From: Flavobacterium sp. | Lineage (GTDB): Bacteria > Bacteroidota > Bacteroidia > Flavobacteriales > Flavobacteriaceae | Direction of reading: 5' to 3' | Length of the DNA: 64,000 nucleotides | Assembly (NCBI GenBank): GCA_018401995.1 | Contig: JAGYJR010000008.1 | Coordinates: 1 to 64,000, forward strand | Part shown: positions 21,011 through 30,847 of the stretch, piece after piece | How positions within the stretch are numbered: the stretch's first letter is position 1 | Layout: each line of letters opens with the position of its first letter | Notes under the pieces: model-generated | Seen by the model: the letters and a program-made list of their open reading frames with translations, nothing else | What the model was told of the DNA's origin: nothing | Databases searched by the model: none | Translations under genes and position numbers: made by a program

Positions 21011-22036
21011 TTGACCCAAATAAACACTAAAATGGAAGAAAATACTGCGTCTTTAGACATTAGAGCTATTAATGAAAAAATAGAAAGAGAAAGCGCTTTT
21101 GTTGATCTTTTAACTATGGAAATGAACAAAGTAATCGTTGGTCAAAAACACATGATTGAACGTTTGCTTATCGGTCTTTTAGGCCAAGGACATATCTTAC
21201 TAGAAGGTGTTCCAGGTTTGGCTAAAACTTTAGCTATTAACACATTATCTCAAGCAGTTCACGGTTCTTTTAGTAGAATTCAGTTCACGCCTGATTTGCT
21301 TCCTGCCGATGTAGTAGGAACTATGATTTACAACATCAAAGCCAATGACTTCTCAATAAAGAAAGGACCAATTTTCGCTAATTTCGTGCTTGCTGACGAG
21401 ATTAACCGTGCGCCAGCCAAAGTACAATCAGCTTTACTTGAAGCGATGCAAGAAAAACAAGTTACTATTGGTGATGAAACTTTCAAATTGGACAAACCTT
21501 TCTTGGTAATGGCAACGCAAAACCCTGTAGAACAAGAAGGAACGTATCCGTTACCAGAAGCGCAAGTAGACCGTTTCATGCTAAAAACCGTTATCGATTA
21601 TCCAAAAATGGAAGACGAAAGAATGGTAATTCGTCAAAATTTAGCTGGAAAACATGAAAAAGTAAACGCAGTGGTTTCTGTAGAACAAATTTTGAGAGCA
21701 CAAGAAGCCGTTCGTGAAGTTTATATGGACGAAAAAATTGAAAAATACATTTTAGATATTATTTTCGCTACGCGTTATCCAGAAAAATACAAATTAGAAA
21801 GTCTTAAACCGTTAATCAGTTTTGGTGCATCGCCACGTGGAAGTATCAACTTGGCAACTGCTGCTAAGTGTTATGCGTTCATCAAGCGTAGAGGTTATGT
21901 AATTCCAGAAGATGTGCGCGCCGTTGTTCACGATGTATTGCGTCACAGAATTGGAATAACTTATGAAGCCGAAGCCGAAAATATAACATCTGTTGACATC
22001 ATCAACAAAATTGTAAACGAAGTAGAAGTGCCTTAA
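21011..22036 (+). CDS. MoxR-family AAA+ ATPase
   Basis: LLEGVPGLAKTLAINTLSQ, RIQFTPDLLPADVVGT, DEINRAPAKVQSALLEAMQEKQVT. A start at 21032 (MEENTASLD) is also plausible. Confidence 0.95.
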   Translation: MTQINTKMEENTASLDIRAINEKIERESAFVDLLTMEMNKVIVGQKHMIERLLIGLLGQGHILLEGVPGLAKTLAINTLSQAVHGSFSRIQFTPDLLPADVVGTMIYNIKANDFSIKKGPIFANFVLADEINRAPAKVQSALLEAMQEKQVTIGDETFKLDKPFLVMATQNPVEQEGTYPLPEAQVDRFMLKTVIDYPKMEDERMVIRQNLAGKHEKVNAVVSVEQILRAQEAVREVYMDEKIEKYILDIIFATRYPEKYKLESLKPLISFGASPRGSINLATAAKCYAFIKRRGYVIPEDVRAVVHDVLRHRIGITYEAEAENITSVDIINKIVNEVEVP

Positions 22037-22120
22037 TTTAGTTAACAGTATTCAGTCTCAGTTAGCAGTTGACTCTGTAAAATCACTGCGACTGCCAACT
22101 GCGACTGCCAACTAATAAAA

Positions 22121-22987
22121 ATGGATACCAAAGAAATACTAAAAAAAGTTCGTAAAATAGAAATCAAAACCCGAAGATTGAGTGATCATATCTTTTCGGG
22201 AGAATATCATACGTCTTTTAAAGGTCGCGGTATGACGTTTTCTGAAGTGCGTCAATACCAATACGGAGACGATATTCGTGCGATTGATTGGAATGTAACC
22301 GCGCGATATAACGAACCTTACGTAAAAGTTTTCGAAGAAGAGCGCGAACTCACCATGATGTTAATGGTTGATATTTCGGGTTCGGAAAGTTTTGGTACAA
22401 AAAACCAATTGAAAAGTGAAGTAGTAACCGAAATTGCCGCCACTTTGGCGTTTTCTTCCACCCAAAATAATGACAAAGTTGGATTGATTCTATTTTCAGA
22501 TGCTATCGAATTGTATATTCCACCGAAAAAAGGAAAGTCGCACGTGTTACGCATCATTCGTGAGTTGATTGAATTTCAACCGAAAAGCAAAAAAACCGAT
22601 TTGGCACAAGCTTTGAAATTTCTTTCTAGCGTAATGAAGAAAAAAGCTATCGTGTTTTTGATTTCGGATTTTATGACTTCAAGTTACGAACATCCATTGA
22701 AAATTGCTGCTAGAAAACACGATGTTACAGGAATTCGTGTATTTGATCCACGAGAAGCTTCGTTGCCAAATATTGGTTTAGTCAATATGGTTGATGCAGA
22801 AACAGGTCAAACCCTTTTGGTGGATACGACTTCCAAAAATACACGCTTAAATTATGAGAAATTTTACCATGAAAATGTAAAATATTTCACCGAAACCTTT
22901 TCAAAATCAGGTGCGGGAAGTTTGAGTTCGAGAGTAGACCAAAGTTATGTTACAAAACTTTTGGGTTATTTTAAAGCAAGACATTAA
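22121..22987 (+). CDS. DUF58 domain protein
   Basis: GMTFSEVRQYQYGDDIRAIDWNVTARYNEPYVKVFEEERE. Confidence 0.93.
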   Translation: MDTKEILKKVRKIEIKTRRLSDHIFSGEYHTSFKGRGMTFSEVRQYQYGDDIRAIDWNVTARYNEPYVKVFEEERELTMMLMVDISGSESFGTKNQLKSEVVTEIAATLAFSSTQNNDKVGLILFSDAIELYIPPKKGKSHVLRIIRELIEFQPKSKKTDLAQALKFLSSVMKKKAIVFLISDFMTSSYEHPLKIAARKHDVTGIRVFDPREASLPNIGLVNMVDAETGQTLLVDTTSKNTRLNYEKFYHENVKYFTETFSKSGAGSLSSRVDQSYVTKLLGYFKARH

Positions 22988-23051
22988 AGATAATAGATTT
23001 TTGAAATTAGAGGTTAGACAATTCAATCAACTTCAAATTAATTAAGAAGAA

Positions 23052-24698
23052 ATGAACACTAGTAAAAGAAATATTTATAGCAATTGGATGAAAACATTTT
23101 TTGTTTTTTTCCTGTTTTCGAGCATTTCTTTTTCCCAATCGATAACGTCTTCTGTAGATTCAACGGCTATTAAAATTGGTTCGCAATTTCATTTAACCAT
23201 TAAAGCCAATGTTACTAAGAAAGACAAAGTAGTGTTTCCTGATGGTCCGTTTTTTGGTCAATTAGAAGTCTTAGAATCCTATCCAATCGATACCATTGCG
23301 AAAGACGATAAATTAGAGTTAATCAAAAAATACGGCTTAACGCAATTCGATTCGGGTCGTTATGTGATTCCAAAATTAGTAGTCTTAATTAACAACCAAT
23401 CCATTAAAACCGATTCATTTGCTGTTGTGGTAAATCCAGTAATTGTCGACACGCTGAAGCAACAAATGTATGACATCAAATCCATAATTGAGGTAGAAAA
23501 ACCTATGGATTGGTGGTGGTTATATCTGATTTTGTTGTTACTGGGATTGGCCGCTTTAGGTTTTGGATTGTATTATTTCATCAAAAATCGCCAAACCAAA
23601 AAGAATGAAGCCGAAGCTATTTTATTTGCCTCGCCCATTGAAAAAGCGTTGACTCAATTACAAAATTTAGAGAAAAAAGAACTTTGGCAAAAAGGCGAAA
23701 CCAAAACGTATTATTCTGAATTGACGGATATTGCTCGAAATTACATCGAAGAAGCCATAGAAATTCCAGCTATGGAAAGTACTTCAAACGAATTGTACGA
23801 TGCCATGAAAGTTGTTGTTCGAAAGAAAAAAATCAAATTAAGCAATAACGATTTAGAGAATTTCAAGAAAGTATTATTCAATGCCGATTTAGTAAAGTTT
23901 GCCAAATCAAAGCCACTGGATTTTGAAATCCAAAACGACAAAAAAAGCATTGATACCTTCTTGATTTCCTTAGATAAAGCCATTCCAAGAAGCGAAGAAG
24001 AAACCGAAAATCTTTTCGCCGAAGAAATGAAACGCAAAAAAGAAAAGAAACAAAAACTTCAACGCATATTAATTCCTGCTTCGGCAGTTGGATTTGTACT
24101 ATTGTTGGTTGGTGTTTTCTTAGGCGTTACCAAAGGTGTTGATTACGTAAGAGAAAATTGGTTAGGCCACACCGCAGAATCGTTATTAAAAGAAGAGTGG
24201 ATTACTTCAGATTATGGTGAACCCGCCATTTCTATTGCAACTCCTAAAGTATTGAAACGTGTTGTAGACGAACGCATTCAAAACAATTTGCCGCCCAATG
24301 TTAAGTCGGCTAGTATGTTTGCTTATGGAAGTGTTTTAGATAATTTTTCGATTGTACTCAAAACAACGGCATTCAAAGATACAACTGCAATTGATTTAGA
24401 ACGTGCATTAGAAAGTGATTTAAAAACATTGGAAACCATGGGCGCTCAAAATATCACCGTAAAAGTAGATGATTATGAAGACCCAAAAGGCTTAACCGGA
24501 AAAAGAGCTTACGGAACATTTACAGCATTAGACCCAATCAACAACAAACAGTTTCAAATGGGTTACGAAATTTTAGCTTTTGCTCAAGCTTCTGGCGGTC
24601 AAGAATTGTTTCTAATTTACAGAGAAGACGACAAATTTGCTCGTGAGGTGATGGATCGGGTTTTGGCATCTGTTGAACTTAAAAAAGCTGCACAATGA
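23052..24698 (+). CDS. Bat-operon-associated membrane protein, hypothetical
   Basis: Signal peptide, central TM helices, position between DUF58 and BatA. Confidence 0.7.
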   Translation: MNTSKRNIYSNWMKTFFVFFLFSSISFSQSITSSVDSTAIKIGSQFHLTIKANVTKKDKVVFPDGPFFGQLEVLESYPIDTIAKDDKLELIKKYGLTQFDSGRYVIPKLVVLINNQSIKTDSFAVVVNPVIVDTLKQQMYDIKSIIEVEKPMDWWWLYLILLLLGLAALGFGLYYFIKNRQTKKNEAEAILFASPIEKALTQLQNLEKKELWQKGETKTYYSELTDIARNYIEEAIEIPAMESTSNELYDAMKVVVRKKKIKLSNNDLENFKKVLFNADLVKFAKSKPLDFEIQNDKKSIDTFLISLDKAIPRSEEETENLFAEEMKRKKEKKQKLQRILIPASAVGFVLLLVGVFLGVTKGVDYVRENWLGHTAESLLKEEWITSDYGEPAISIATPKVLKRVVDERIQNNLPPNVKSASMFAYGSVLDNFSIVLKTTAFKDTTAIDLERALESDLKTLETMGAQNITVKVDDYEDPKGLTGKRAYGTFTALDPINNKQFQMGYEILAFAQASGGQELFLIYREDDKFAREVMDRVLASVELKKAAQ

Positions 24699-25699
24699 TG
24701 ACAAATATAAGTTTTCTTCATCCCGAGTTTTTTTGGTTGTTTTTGGTTTTACCACTAGCAATTGGCTGGTATTTCTACAAACGTAAGGAGCAATCGCCAA
24801 CGTTGAAAATGAGTTCGCTAACGCCTTTTGGCAATCAAACATCATGGGTAGCAAAATTGAAACCGCTACTTTTTGTATTGCGATTATTGGCTTTAAGTAG
24901 TATCATTGTAGCTTTAGCGCGACCAAGAAGTGTTGATGTTTCTGCCAAATCAAGAGTGACCAAAGGAATCGATATTGTAATGGCCATCGACGTTTCAGGA
25001 AGTATGCTCGCGAAAGATTTAAAACCGAACCGATTAGAAGCCTTAAAACGCGTAGCCGGCACTTTTGTAGAAGATAGAATCAACGATAGAATTGGATTAG
25101 TAGTTTATGCAGGCGAAAGTTACACACGAACACCAGTAACTTCAGATAAAACCGTGGTTTTGCAATCTTTAAAAACCATTGAATACGACGATACTGTAAT
25201 TGCTGATGGAACGGCAATTGGTGTTGGTTTAGCCACTGCCATTAATCGTTTGCGTGATAGTAAAGCAAAAAGTAGAATCATTATTTTGTTGACCGATGGT
25301 GTCAATAATTCTGGAACAATCGACCCAAGAATGGCTTCTGATATTGCTGAACAATACGGTATTAAAGTGTATACCATTGGTATTGGCACAAATGGAGTGG
25401 CACCGTTTCCAATTGGCAAAAAAAATGGCGAATTTGTATACCAAAACATGCCAGTAGAAATCGATGAAAAATTGATGCGAGAAATTGCAAAAACTACCAA
25501 TGGAAAATATTTTAGAGCCACAAGTAATAAGAAATTGGAAGAAATCTACGAGGAAATCAACCAATTAGAAACCACCGAAATCGAAGAACAAAAATATTTC
25601 AATTACGACGAAAAATTCAAACCGTTAGTGCTATTGGCGATGTTGCTTTTAGCCATCGAATTGCTACTGAAAAATACCGTATTTAGAAGTTTTATTTAA
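24695..25699 (+). CDS. batA: VWA-domain aerotolerance protein BatA
   Basis: IDIVMAIDVSGSMLAKDLKPNRLEALKRV MIDAS; two N-terminal and one C-terminal TM; operon context. Confidence 0.85.
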   Translation: MMTNISFLHPEFFWLFLVLPLAIGWYFYKRKEQSPTLKMSSLTPFGNQTSWVAKLKPLLFVLRLLALSSIIVALARPRSVDVSAKSRVTKGIDIVMAIDVSGSMLAKDLKPNRLEALKRVAGTFVEDRINDRIGLVVYAGESYTRTPVTSDKTVVLQSLKTIEYDDTVIADGTAIGVGLATAINRLRDSKAKSRIIILLTDGVNNSGTIDPRMASDIAEQYGIKVYTIGIGTNGVAPFPIGKKNGEFVYQNMPVEIDEKLMREIAKTTNGKYFRATSNKKLEEIYEEINQLETTEIEEQKYFNYDEKFKPLVLLAMLLLAIELLLKNTVFRSFI

Positions 25700-25704
25700 A
25701 AGTT

Positions 25705-26742
25705 ATGTATCTATTAGAAGAACCAAAATATTTGTATTTACTACTACTAATTCCCATTTTAGTAGCGCTTTTTCTTTTCCAAATGCTTTGGAAGAAGAAA
25801 AAACAAAAAGAATTTGGCGATTTAGAATTGGTACAAAAATTGAGTCCAGAAAAATCGGTTTTTAAGCCAGTTTTGAAGTTTGGTACGTTACTTTTGGCTT
25901 TGCTTGCTTTGATTTTTGCTTTGGTCAACCCAAAAATTGGAACCAAAATGGAAACTGTAAAACGTCAAGGAATTGATATTGTATTTGCGCTCGATATTTC
26001 AAAAAGTATGCTAGCGGAAGATGTTGCGCCCAACCGACTCGATAAATCCAAACAAATTATTTCCCAAATCATCAATAATTTAGGAAATGATAGAATTGGA
26101 ATTGTAGGTTATGCCGGAAGTGCTTATCCTGTTTTACCTATGACAACCGATTATAGCATTGCCAAAATGTACTTGCAAAATATGAATACCAATATGGTTT
26201 CATCGCAAGGAACGGCTTTGAATGATGCAGTTAATTTAGCAACCAAATATTTCGATGCGGTTGATACGAGCAAACTAATCATTCTAGTTTCTGATGGAGA
26301 AGACCACAGCGAAGGACAATCGGAGGCGATTGATTTGGCCATTGAAAAAGGCATTAAAATCATCACCATTGGAGTTGGAACAGAAAAAGGCGGACCAATA
26401 CCAATAAAAGCAGATAACAACATAATTGCAGGTTACAAAAAAGACAGCAACGGCGAAACGGTTATTACAAAATTGAATCCAAGTTTATTAACCGAAATCG
26501 CTGAAAGCACAAAAGCAGGTTATATTGATGGAACTTCAACTAAAGTCGTACTTGAACAAATCAAAAACGCTTTAGACAACATCGAAAAAACAGAATTTGA
26601 AACCCAACAAATAGCCGAATACCAGACGCAATACCAATGGTTTATAGGTTTTGCCTTTTTGTTGTTGTTGTTAGATGTTTTCTTTTTAGAACGCAAAACG
26701 GCTTGGTTACAAAAGTTGAATTTATTTAATGAGAAAAAGTAA
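25705..26742 (+). CDS. batB: VWA-domain aerotolerance protein BatB
   Basis: IDIVFALDISKSMLAEDVAPNRLDKSKQI; paralogous to the preceding gene. Confidence 0.85.
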   Translation: MYLLEEPKYLYLLLLIPILVALFLFQMLWKKKKQKEFGDLELVQKLSPEKSVFKPVLKFGTLLLALLALIFALVNPKIGTKMETVKRQGIDIVFALDISKSMLAEDVAPNRLDKSKQIISQIINNLGNDRIGIVGYAGSAYPVLPMTTDYSIAKMYLQNMNTNMVSSQGTALNDAVNLATKYFDAVDTSKLIILVSDGEDHSEGQSEAIDLAIEKGIKIITIGVGTEKGGPIPIKADNNIIAGYKKDSNGETVITKLNPSLLTEIAESTKAGYIDGTSTKVVLEQIKNALDNIEKTEFETQQIAEYQTQYQWFIGFAFLLLLLDVFFLERKTAWLQKLNLFNEKK

Positions 26743-27532
26743 GATGAAGAGGATTATATTGATAGCATTACTTGGCATTTCGTCTTTTCTTTCCGCCCAA
26801 AAGAAAGACAAAAACTTGTATGAAGGAACGCAAGAATTTGGCAGTAAAAATTACATCAATTCGGAAGCGAATTTTCGTGTTTCTCAATCTAAAAATGAAG
26901 AAAAAAGAGCGGTTGCCAATTACAATTTGGGCAATAGTATTTACCGTCAAAACCAACCAGGTGAAGCCAAATTCAAGTTTTTTAATGCCGTAGAAAGTGC
27001 GAAAACCAAAGAAGAAAAGCACAAAGCCTATCACAACTTGGGCAATACGTTTATGCTGGAGGAAAACTATCAAGCCGCGGTTGATGCTTACAAAAATGCA
27101 TTAAGAAACAATCCGTATGATGAGGAAACGCGTTACAATTATGCATTGGCAAAGCAAAAATTAAAAGAAAATCCGCCAAAAGGCAACCAAGACAACAAGG
27201 ATAAGGACAAAGATAAAGACCAAAATCAGGATCAAAACCAAGACAATCAGGACGATAAAAAGGATAAAAAAGACAACGGAAACGACAAAGACAAAAAAGA
27301 TTCTGACCAAGGCGATAAAGACGATAACAAAAACCAAGGCGACAAAAAAGAAGATAAAAACGAGGACAAAAAAGACGACAAACAGAGTCAGAATCCTAAA
27401 CCTTCTGGAGCCAACAAACAACAAATTGAAAGTATCTTAGATGCTGTAAACAATGCTGAAAAGAACATTCAAGACAAAATAAACGCCAAAAAAGTAAAAG
27501 CACAACCCAAAACAAACGATAAAGATTGGTAA
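26729..27532 (+). CDS. batC: TPR protein BatC with D/K/N/Q-rich tail
   Basis: TPR HNLGNTFMLEENYQAAVDAYKNALRNNPYDEETRYNYALAKQKL followed by a charged low-complexity tail. Confidence 0.8.
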   Translation: MRKSKMKRIILIALLGISSFLSAQKKDKNLYEGTQEFGSKNYINSEANFRVSQSKNEEKRAVANYNLGNSIYRQNQPGEAKFKFFNAVESAKTKEEKHKAYHNLGNTFMLEENYQAAVDAYKNALRNNPYDEETRYNYALAKQKLKENPPKGNQDNKDKDKDKDQNQDQNQDNQDDKKDKKDNGNDKDKKDSDQGDKDDNKNQGDKKEDKNEDKKDDKQSQNPKPSGANKQQIESILDAVNNAEKNIQDKINAKKVKAQPKTNDKDW

Positions 27533-27533
27533 T

Positions 27534-29291
27534 TTGAAAATGAAAAAGTTAGCCCTGTTATTTACCATTTTTCTGCACACACTTTTAGCCGCTCAAGACG
27601 TAAAATTTGAAGCAAAAGTGAGTAAAAACTCGTTGGGATTAAATGAAAATCTACAAATCAGTTTTGCTTTCAATCAAGATGGTGACAACTTTTCGCCGCC
27701 TGATTTTGAAGGCTTCCGTTTGGTTGGTGGTCCGTTTCAATCTACGAGTTATTCTTGGGTCAATGGTGTAAAATCATTCAACAGAAGTTTTACTTATATT
27801 TTACAACCTACCAAAAAAGGTACGTTTACCATCAAATCAGCAAGCATTGAATTTAATGACGAAATTTACAAAACGGCTCCAATAAAAATTTCGGTAACTG
27901 ACGCCATTCAACAACCAAAAGACCCAAATAGTCCTGATTACAAAGCAGGTGAAGGCATTCATTTGGTAGCCGAAGTTTCCAAAGGAAATCCATATGTGAA
28001 CGAACCTTTAACCGTGGTTTACAAATTGTATTTCGATCCAAGATTCATTGTTCGAAATGTTCGTGAAGTGGCTAATCCAAAGTACAACGGTTTTTGGAGT
28101 CAGCATATTGATATTAAAAAATTGGAAGCTGTTGCTGGCACTTACAACGGACAAGATTATGCTATGGTAGTTTGGCGAAAAGTAATTTTATATCCGTTAG
28201 AAGCTGGAAACAAACCATTGGAACCGCTTTCTATAGTTTTAGATGTTGATGTTCCTACGAGAAAACGCATTGGTTTTATGGAAACTATGACTTATGAAAC
28301 CACTAGAAAAACAGTTTCCGCTGGAGCCAAGTCTATCAATGTGAAAGCGCTACCTGAAAAAGGAAAACCTGAAAATTTCACTGGAGCCGTTGGTGCTTTT
28401 GATTTCACTGTAAAAGCGTCTAAATCACAATTAAAAGCTGGAGAATCATTGGATTTGGTAGTAACCGCATCAGGAAATGGCAATTTGAAGTTGTTCCAAT
28501 TACCAAAACCTGAATTTCCAAATGCATTTGAAGTTTTTGATCCGCAACATAAGGAAGAAGTCAACACGCCATTAACTGGAATGACTGGGAAAATTTCAGA
28601 TACGTATACGATTATTCCGCAGTTTAAAGGAAAATATACCATCAAACCGCAATCTTTTTCATATTTCGATTTGAATTCCAATTCGTATAAAACCGTTACT
28701 TCTGAACCTATTGAAATTACGGTTTTGGAAGGAAATGCAGCAGCTAGTTCCACTCAAAACGATAGCAAAAAACCAGTAGTTAAAAACGATACGTTCCAAT
28801 ACATCAAGCTGACTTCGTATTTAACGCCAATTAACAAAACGCCATTTTTTGGTTCCAATTTGTTTTACGGATTGTTAGCCGCGCCGTTTTTGTTGTTACC
28901 AATAATTATTTTGGCAAGAAAGAAAAAAGAAGCCAGAGATGCCGATGAATTTGGAAACCGTGTTAGAAGAAATACCAAATTAGCGAAGAAATTCTTAGCC
29001 GATGCCAAAAAACAAATGGGCAACAAAGTACCGTTTTATTTGGCAATGGAAAAAGCGTTACACAATTTCTTGAAAGCCAAATTACACATTGAAACTTCGG
29101 AAATGAGTAAAGAAAATATTCAAGAATTGTTGTTGAACAAAAAAGCTTCAGAAGCTACTGTTGGGCAATTTATCACCTTGATGAACGATTGCGAATTTGC
29201 ACGATACACACCATCATCAGAAGTAGCGATGCAACAAGATTATAACAAAGCCGTTGAAGTGATTTCAGAATTGGAAAAACAAATAATTTAA
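27534..29291 (+). CDS. batD: BatD-family oxygen tolerance protein
   Basis: Signal peptide, VKFEAKVSKNSLGLNENLQISFAFNQDGDNFSPPDFEGFRLVGGP, C-terminal TM; operon context. An in-frame ATG at 27540 is the likelier start. Confidence 0.85.
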   Translation: MKMKKLALLFTIFLHTLLAAQDVKFEAKVSKNSLGLNENLQISFAFNQDGDNFSPPDFEGFRLVGGPFQSTSYSWVNGVKSFNRSFTYILQPTKKGTFTIKSASIEFNDEIYKTAPIKISVTDAIQQPKDPNSPDYKAGEGIHLVAEVSKGNPYVNEPLTVVYKLYFDPRFIVRNVREVANPKYNGFWSQHIDIKKLEAVAGTYNGQDYAMVVWRKVILYPLEAGNKPLEPLSIVLDVDVPTRKRIGFMETMTYETTRKTVSAGAKSINVKALPEKGKPENFTGAVGAFDFTVKASKSQLKAGESLDLVVTASGNGNLKLFQLPKPEFPNAFEVFDPQHKEEVNTPLTGMTGKISDTYTIIPQFKGKYTIKPQSFSYFDLNSNSYKTVTSEPIEITVLEGNAAASSTQNDSKKPVVKNDTFQYIKLTSYLTPINKTPFFGSNLFYGLLAAPFLLLPIIILARKKKEARDADEFGNRVRRNTKLAKKFLADAKKQMGNKVPFYLAMEKALHNFLKAKLHIETSEMSKENIQELLLNKKASEATVGQFITLMNDCEFARYTPSSEVAMQQDYNKAVEVISELEKQII

Positions 29292-29879
29292 CCACAAAGA
29301 GCACAAGGAAGGCACAAAGAACACAAAATAAATTAATGAAAATTCGTGAAATTCGTGTTTGATTGTGTTGGTTTAACCACAAAGGACACAAGGAAGGCAC
29401 AAAGAACACAAAGAGAATTAGTATGACTGAGCAAGAAATTTCTAAAATAGTATTTGATTGTGCTTTACGAGTTCACAAAGTTTTGGGTCCGGGTTTGTTA
29501 GAAAGTGCTTATGAGGAATGTTTGTTTTATGAGTTAAAAAAGACGAACCTAAAAGTTGAAAAACAAAAGCCTTTACCTTTAATTTATGAAGAAGTAAAGT
29601 TGGATGTTGGATACAGAATTGATATAATTATTGAAGATAAATTTATTGTTGAAATAAAATCAGTAGAAACATTAAATGATGTTCATTTAGCACAATTATT
29701 AACCTATTTAAGATTATCAGATTGCAAACTAGGGTTATTAATTAATTTTAATGTCAAACTTCTAAAAAATGGTGTGCAAAGAGTAATCAACGGAATTTTA
29801 TAGCCAAAGCTTAGTGACCACTTTAGTGGCTAAAAAACTTAGTGATCTTTGTGCCTTCTTAGTGCGCTTAGTGGTTAAA
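29289..29879. mobile_element. Candidate GxxExxY repeat element: gene bounded by accacaaag..-type inverted repeats
   Basis: Left: ttaaccacaaagagcacaaggaaggcacaaagaacacaaa (29288 on) and a second copy at 29373-29412; right: cttagtgatctttgtgccttcttagtgcgcttagtggttaa (29838-29878), an imperfect inverse. Confidence 0.5.
29423..29803 (+). CDS. GxxExxY protein
   Basis: VLGPGLLESAYEECLFYELKK...YRIDIIIEDKFIVEIKSVETLNDVHLAQLLTYLRLSDCKLGLLINFNVKLLKNGVQRVI; ATG at 29423 (MTEQEISK) likely start. Confidence 0.9.
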   Translation: MTEQEISKIVFDCALRVHKVLGPGLLESAYEECLFYELKKTNLKVEKQKPLPLIYEEVKLDVGYRIDIIIEDKFIVEIKSVETLNDVHLAQLLTYLRLSDCKLGLLINFNVKLLKNGVQRVINGIL

Positions 29880-29907
29880 AAAAATTCGTGTTTAAATTAA
29901 TAAGATA

Positions 29908-30681
29908 TTGAAAATGAGATTTATACTATATTTTTCCCTTCTTTTTACCTCATTAGTTTGGGCAGATGAACCTGCGCCAAATGTTAATGACGTTTTCGAA
30001 TTAGCCAACGAAAAGTATCGCAATGGCGATTATGCTGCTGCTGTTGAAGGTTATGAATCATTAGTAACCAATTTCGAGCGCGAATCCGCAGAATTGTACT
30101 TCAACATTGGAAATTGTTATTATAAATTAGGTAAAATTGCACCTGCGATTTACTATTTCGAAAAAGCGTTATTGCTCAATCCTAATGACGAAGCGATACA
30201 AACCAATTTATCTTTTGCCCAAAAAAGAGCCATTGACGACATCAAAGAAATTCCAGAAATTGGATTTGGGCAAATGGTGTTTTCTTTCACAAAAATTGCT
30301 TCGGTGGATACTTGGGCTTGGATAGCTGTTTTTGGTGGTTTTGGTTTTTTGTTGAGTTTTATTATTTACTATTTCGGGCAAACTACTTTGTTGAAACGTA
30401 GTTTTTTCATTGTTATGTTTGTGTTTTTAATAGTATTATTTATTGCAGTTTTAGCTGCAATTATCCAAAAAGAAATGGAAGCTAAAATTCGTCCAGCAAT
30501 TGTATTTGCGGAAGAAGTTGCCGTAAAAACCGAACCCAGAACCAATGCAGAAACCGCATTTGAACTCCACGAAGGCACCAAAGTTTTCGTACTAGAAACC
30601 GTAGCCAACTGGCAACACATCCAACTCACCGACAAAACCCAAGGCTGGATTGAAAAAGAAGCGATTAAGGAGTTGAAGTAA
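29908..30681 (+). CDS. batE: TPR plus SH3-like domain protein BatE
   Basis: Signal peptide, TPR (AELYFNIGNCYYKLGKIAPAIYYFEKALLLNPND), TM helices, C-terminal TQGWIEKEAIKEL SH3-like end. Confidence 0.8.
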   Translation: MKMRFILYFSLLFTSLVWADEPAPNVNDVFELANEKYRNGDYAAAVEGYESLVTNFERESAELYFNIGNCYYKLGKIAPAIYYFEKALLLNPNDEAIQTNLSFAQKRAIDDIKEIPEIGFGQMVFSFTKIASVDTWAWIAVFGGFGFLLSFIIYYFGQTTLLKRSFFIVMFVFLIVLFIAVLAAIIQKEMEAKIRPAIVFAEEVAVKTEPRTNAETAFELHEGTKVFVLETVANWQHIQLTDKTQGWIEKEAIKELK

Positions 30682-30847
30682 GTGGGCTGTGGATTGTTTT
30701 GAGGTTTTTAAGAAATATTTGATAAATTCAACTAAGTAGCACCAATACATCCGATTTTGGGTGCATCTGCGAATAAATGTATCGTAAATAAAATAGATGT
30801 GTGTCATTTGAAAAAAATAGTGCTAAAAACAAAAATCGTTTATTTTA

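Noticed and set aside
24612-26423. Minus-strand ORFs opposite batA/batB
   Set aside because: Antisense shadows of strongly coding genes; no promoter, RBS or recognizable domain.
27161-27424. 87-aa minus-strand ORF of almost only V/F/I/L
   Set aside because: Antisense of the D/K/N/Q-rich batC tail; an open-frame artefact of low-complexity coding sequence.
21011-30681. Bat operon (MoxR, DUF58, VWA, TPR) as a novel MoxR-VWA defense-like system
   Set aside because: Gene order and content match the well-known Bacteroidota aerotolerance operon; only the GxxExxY insertion is unusual.
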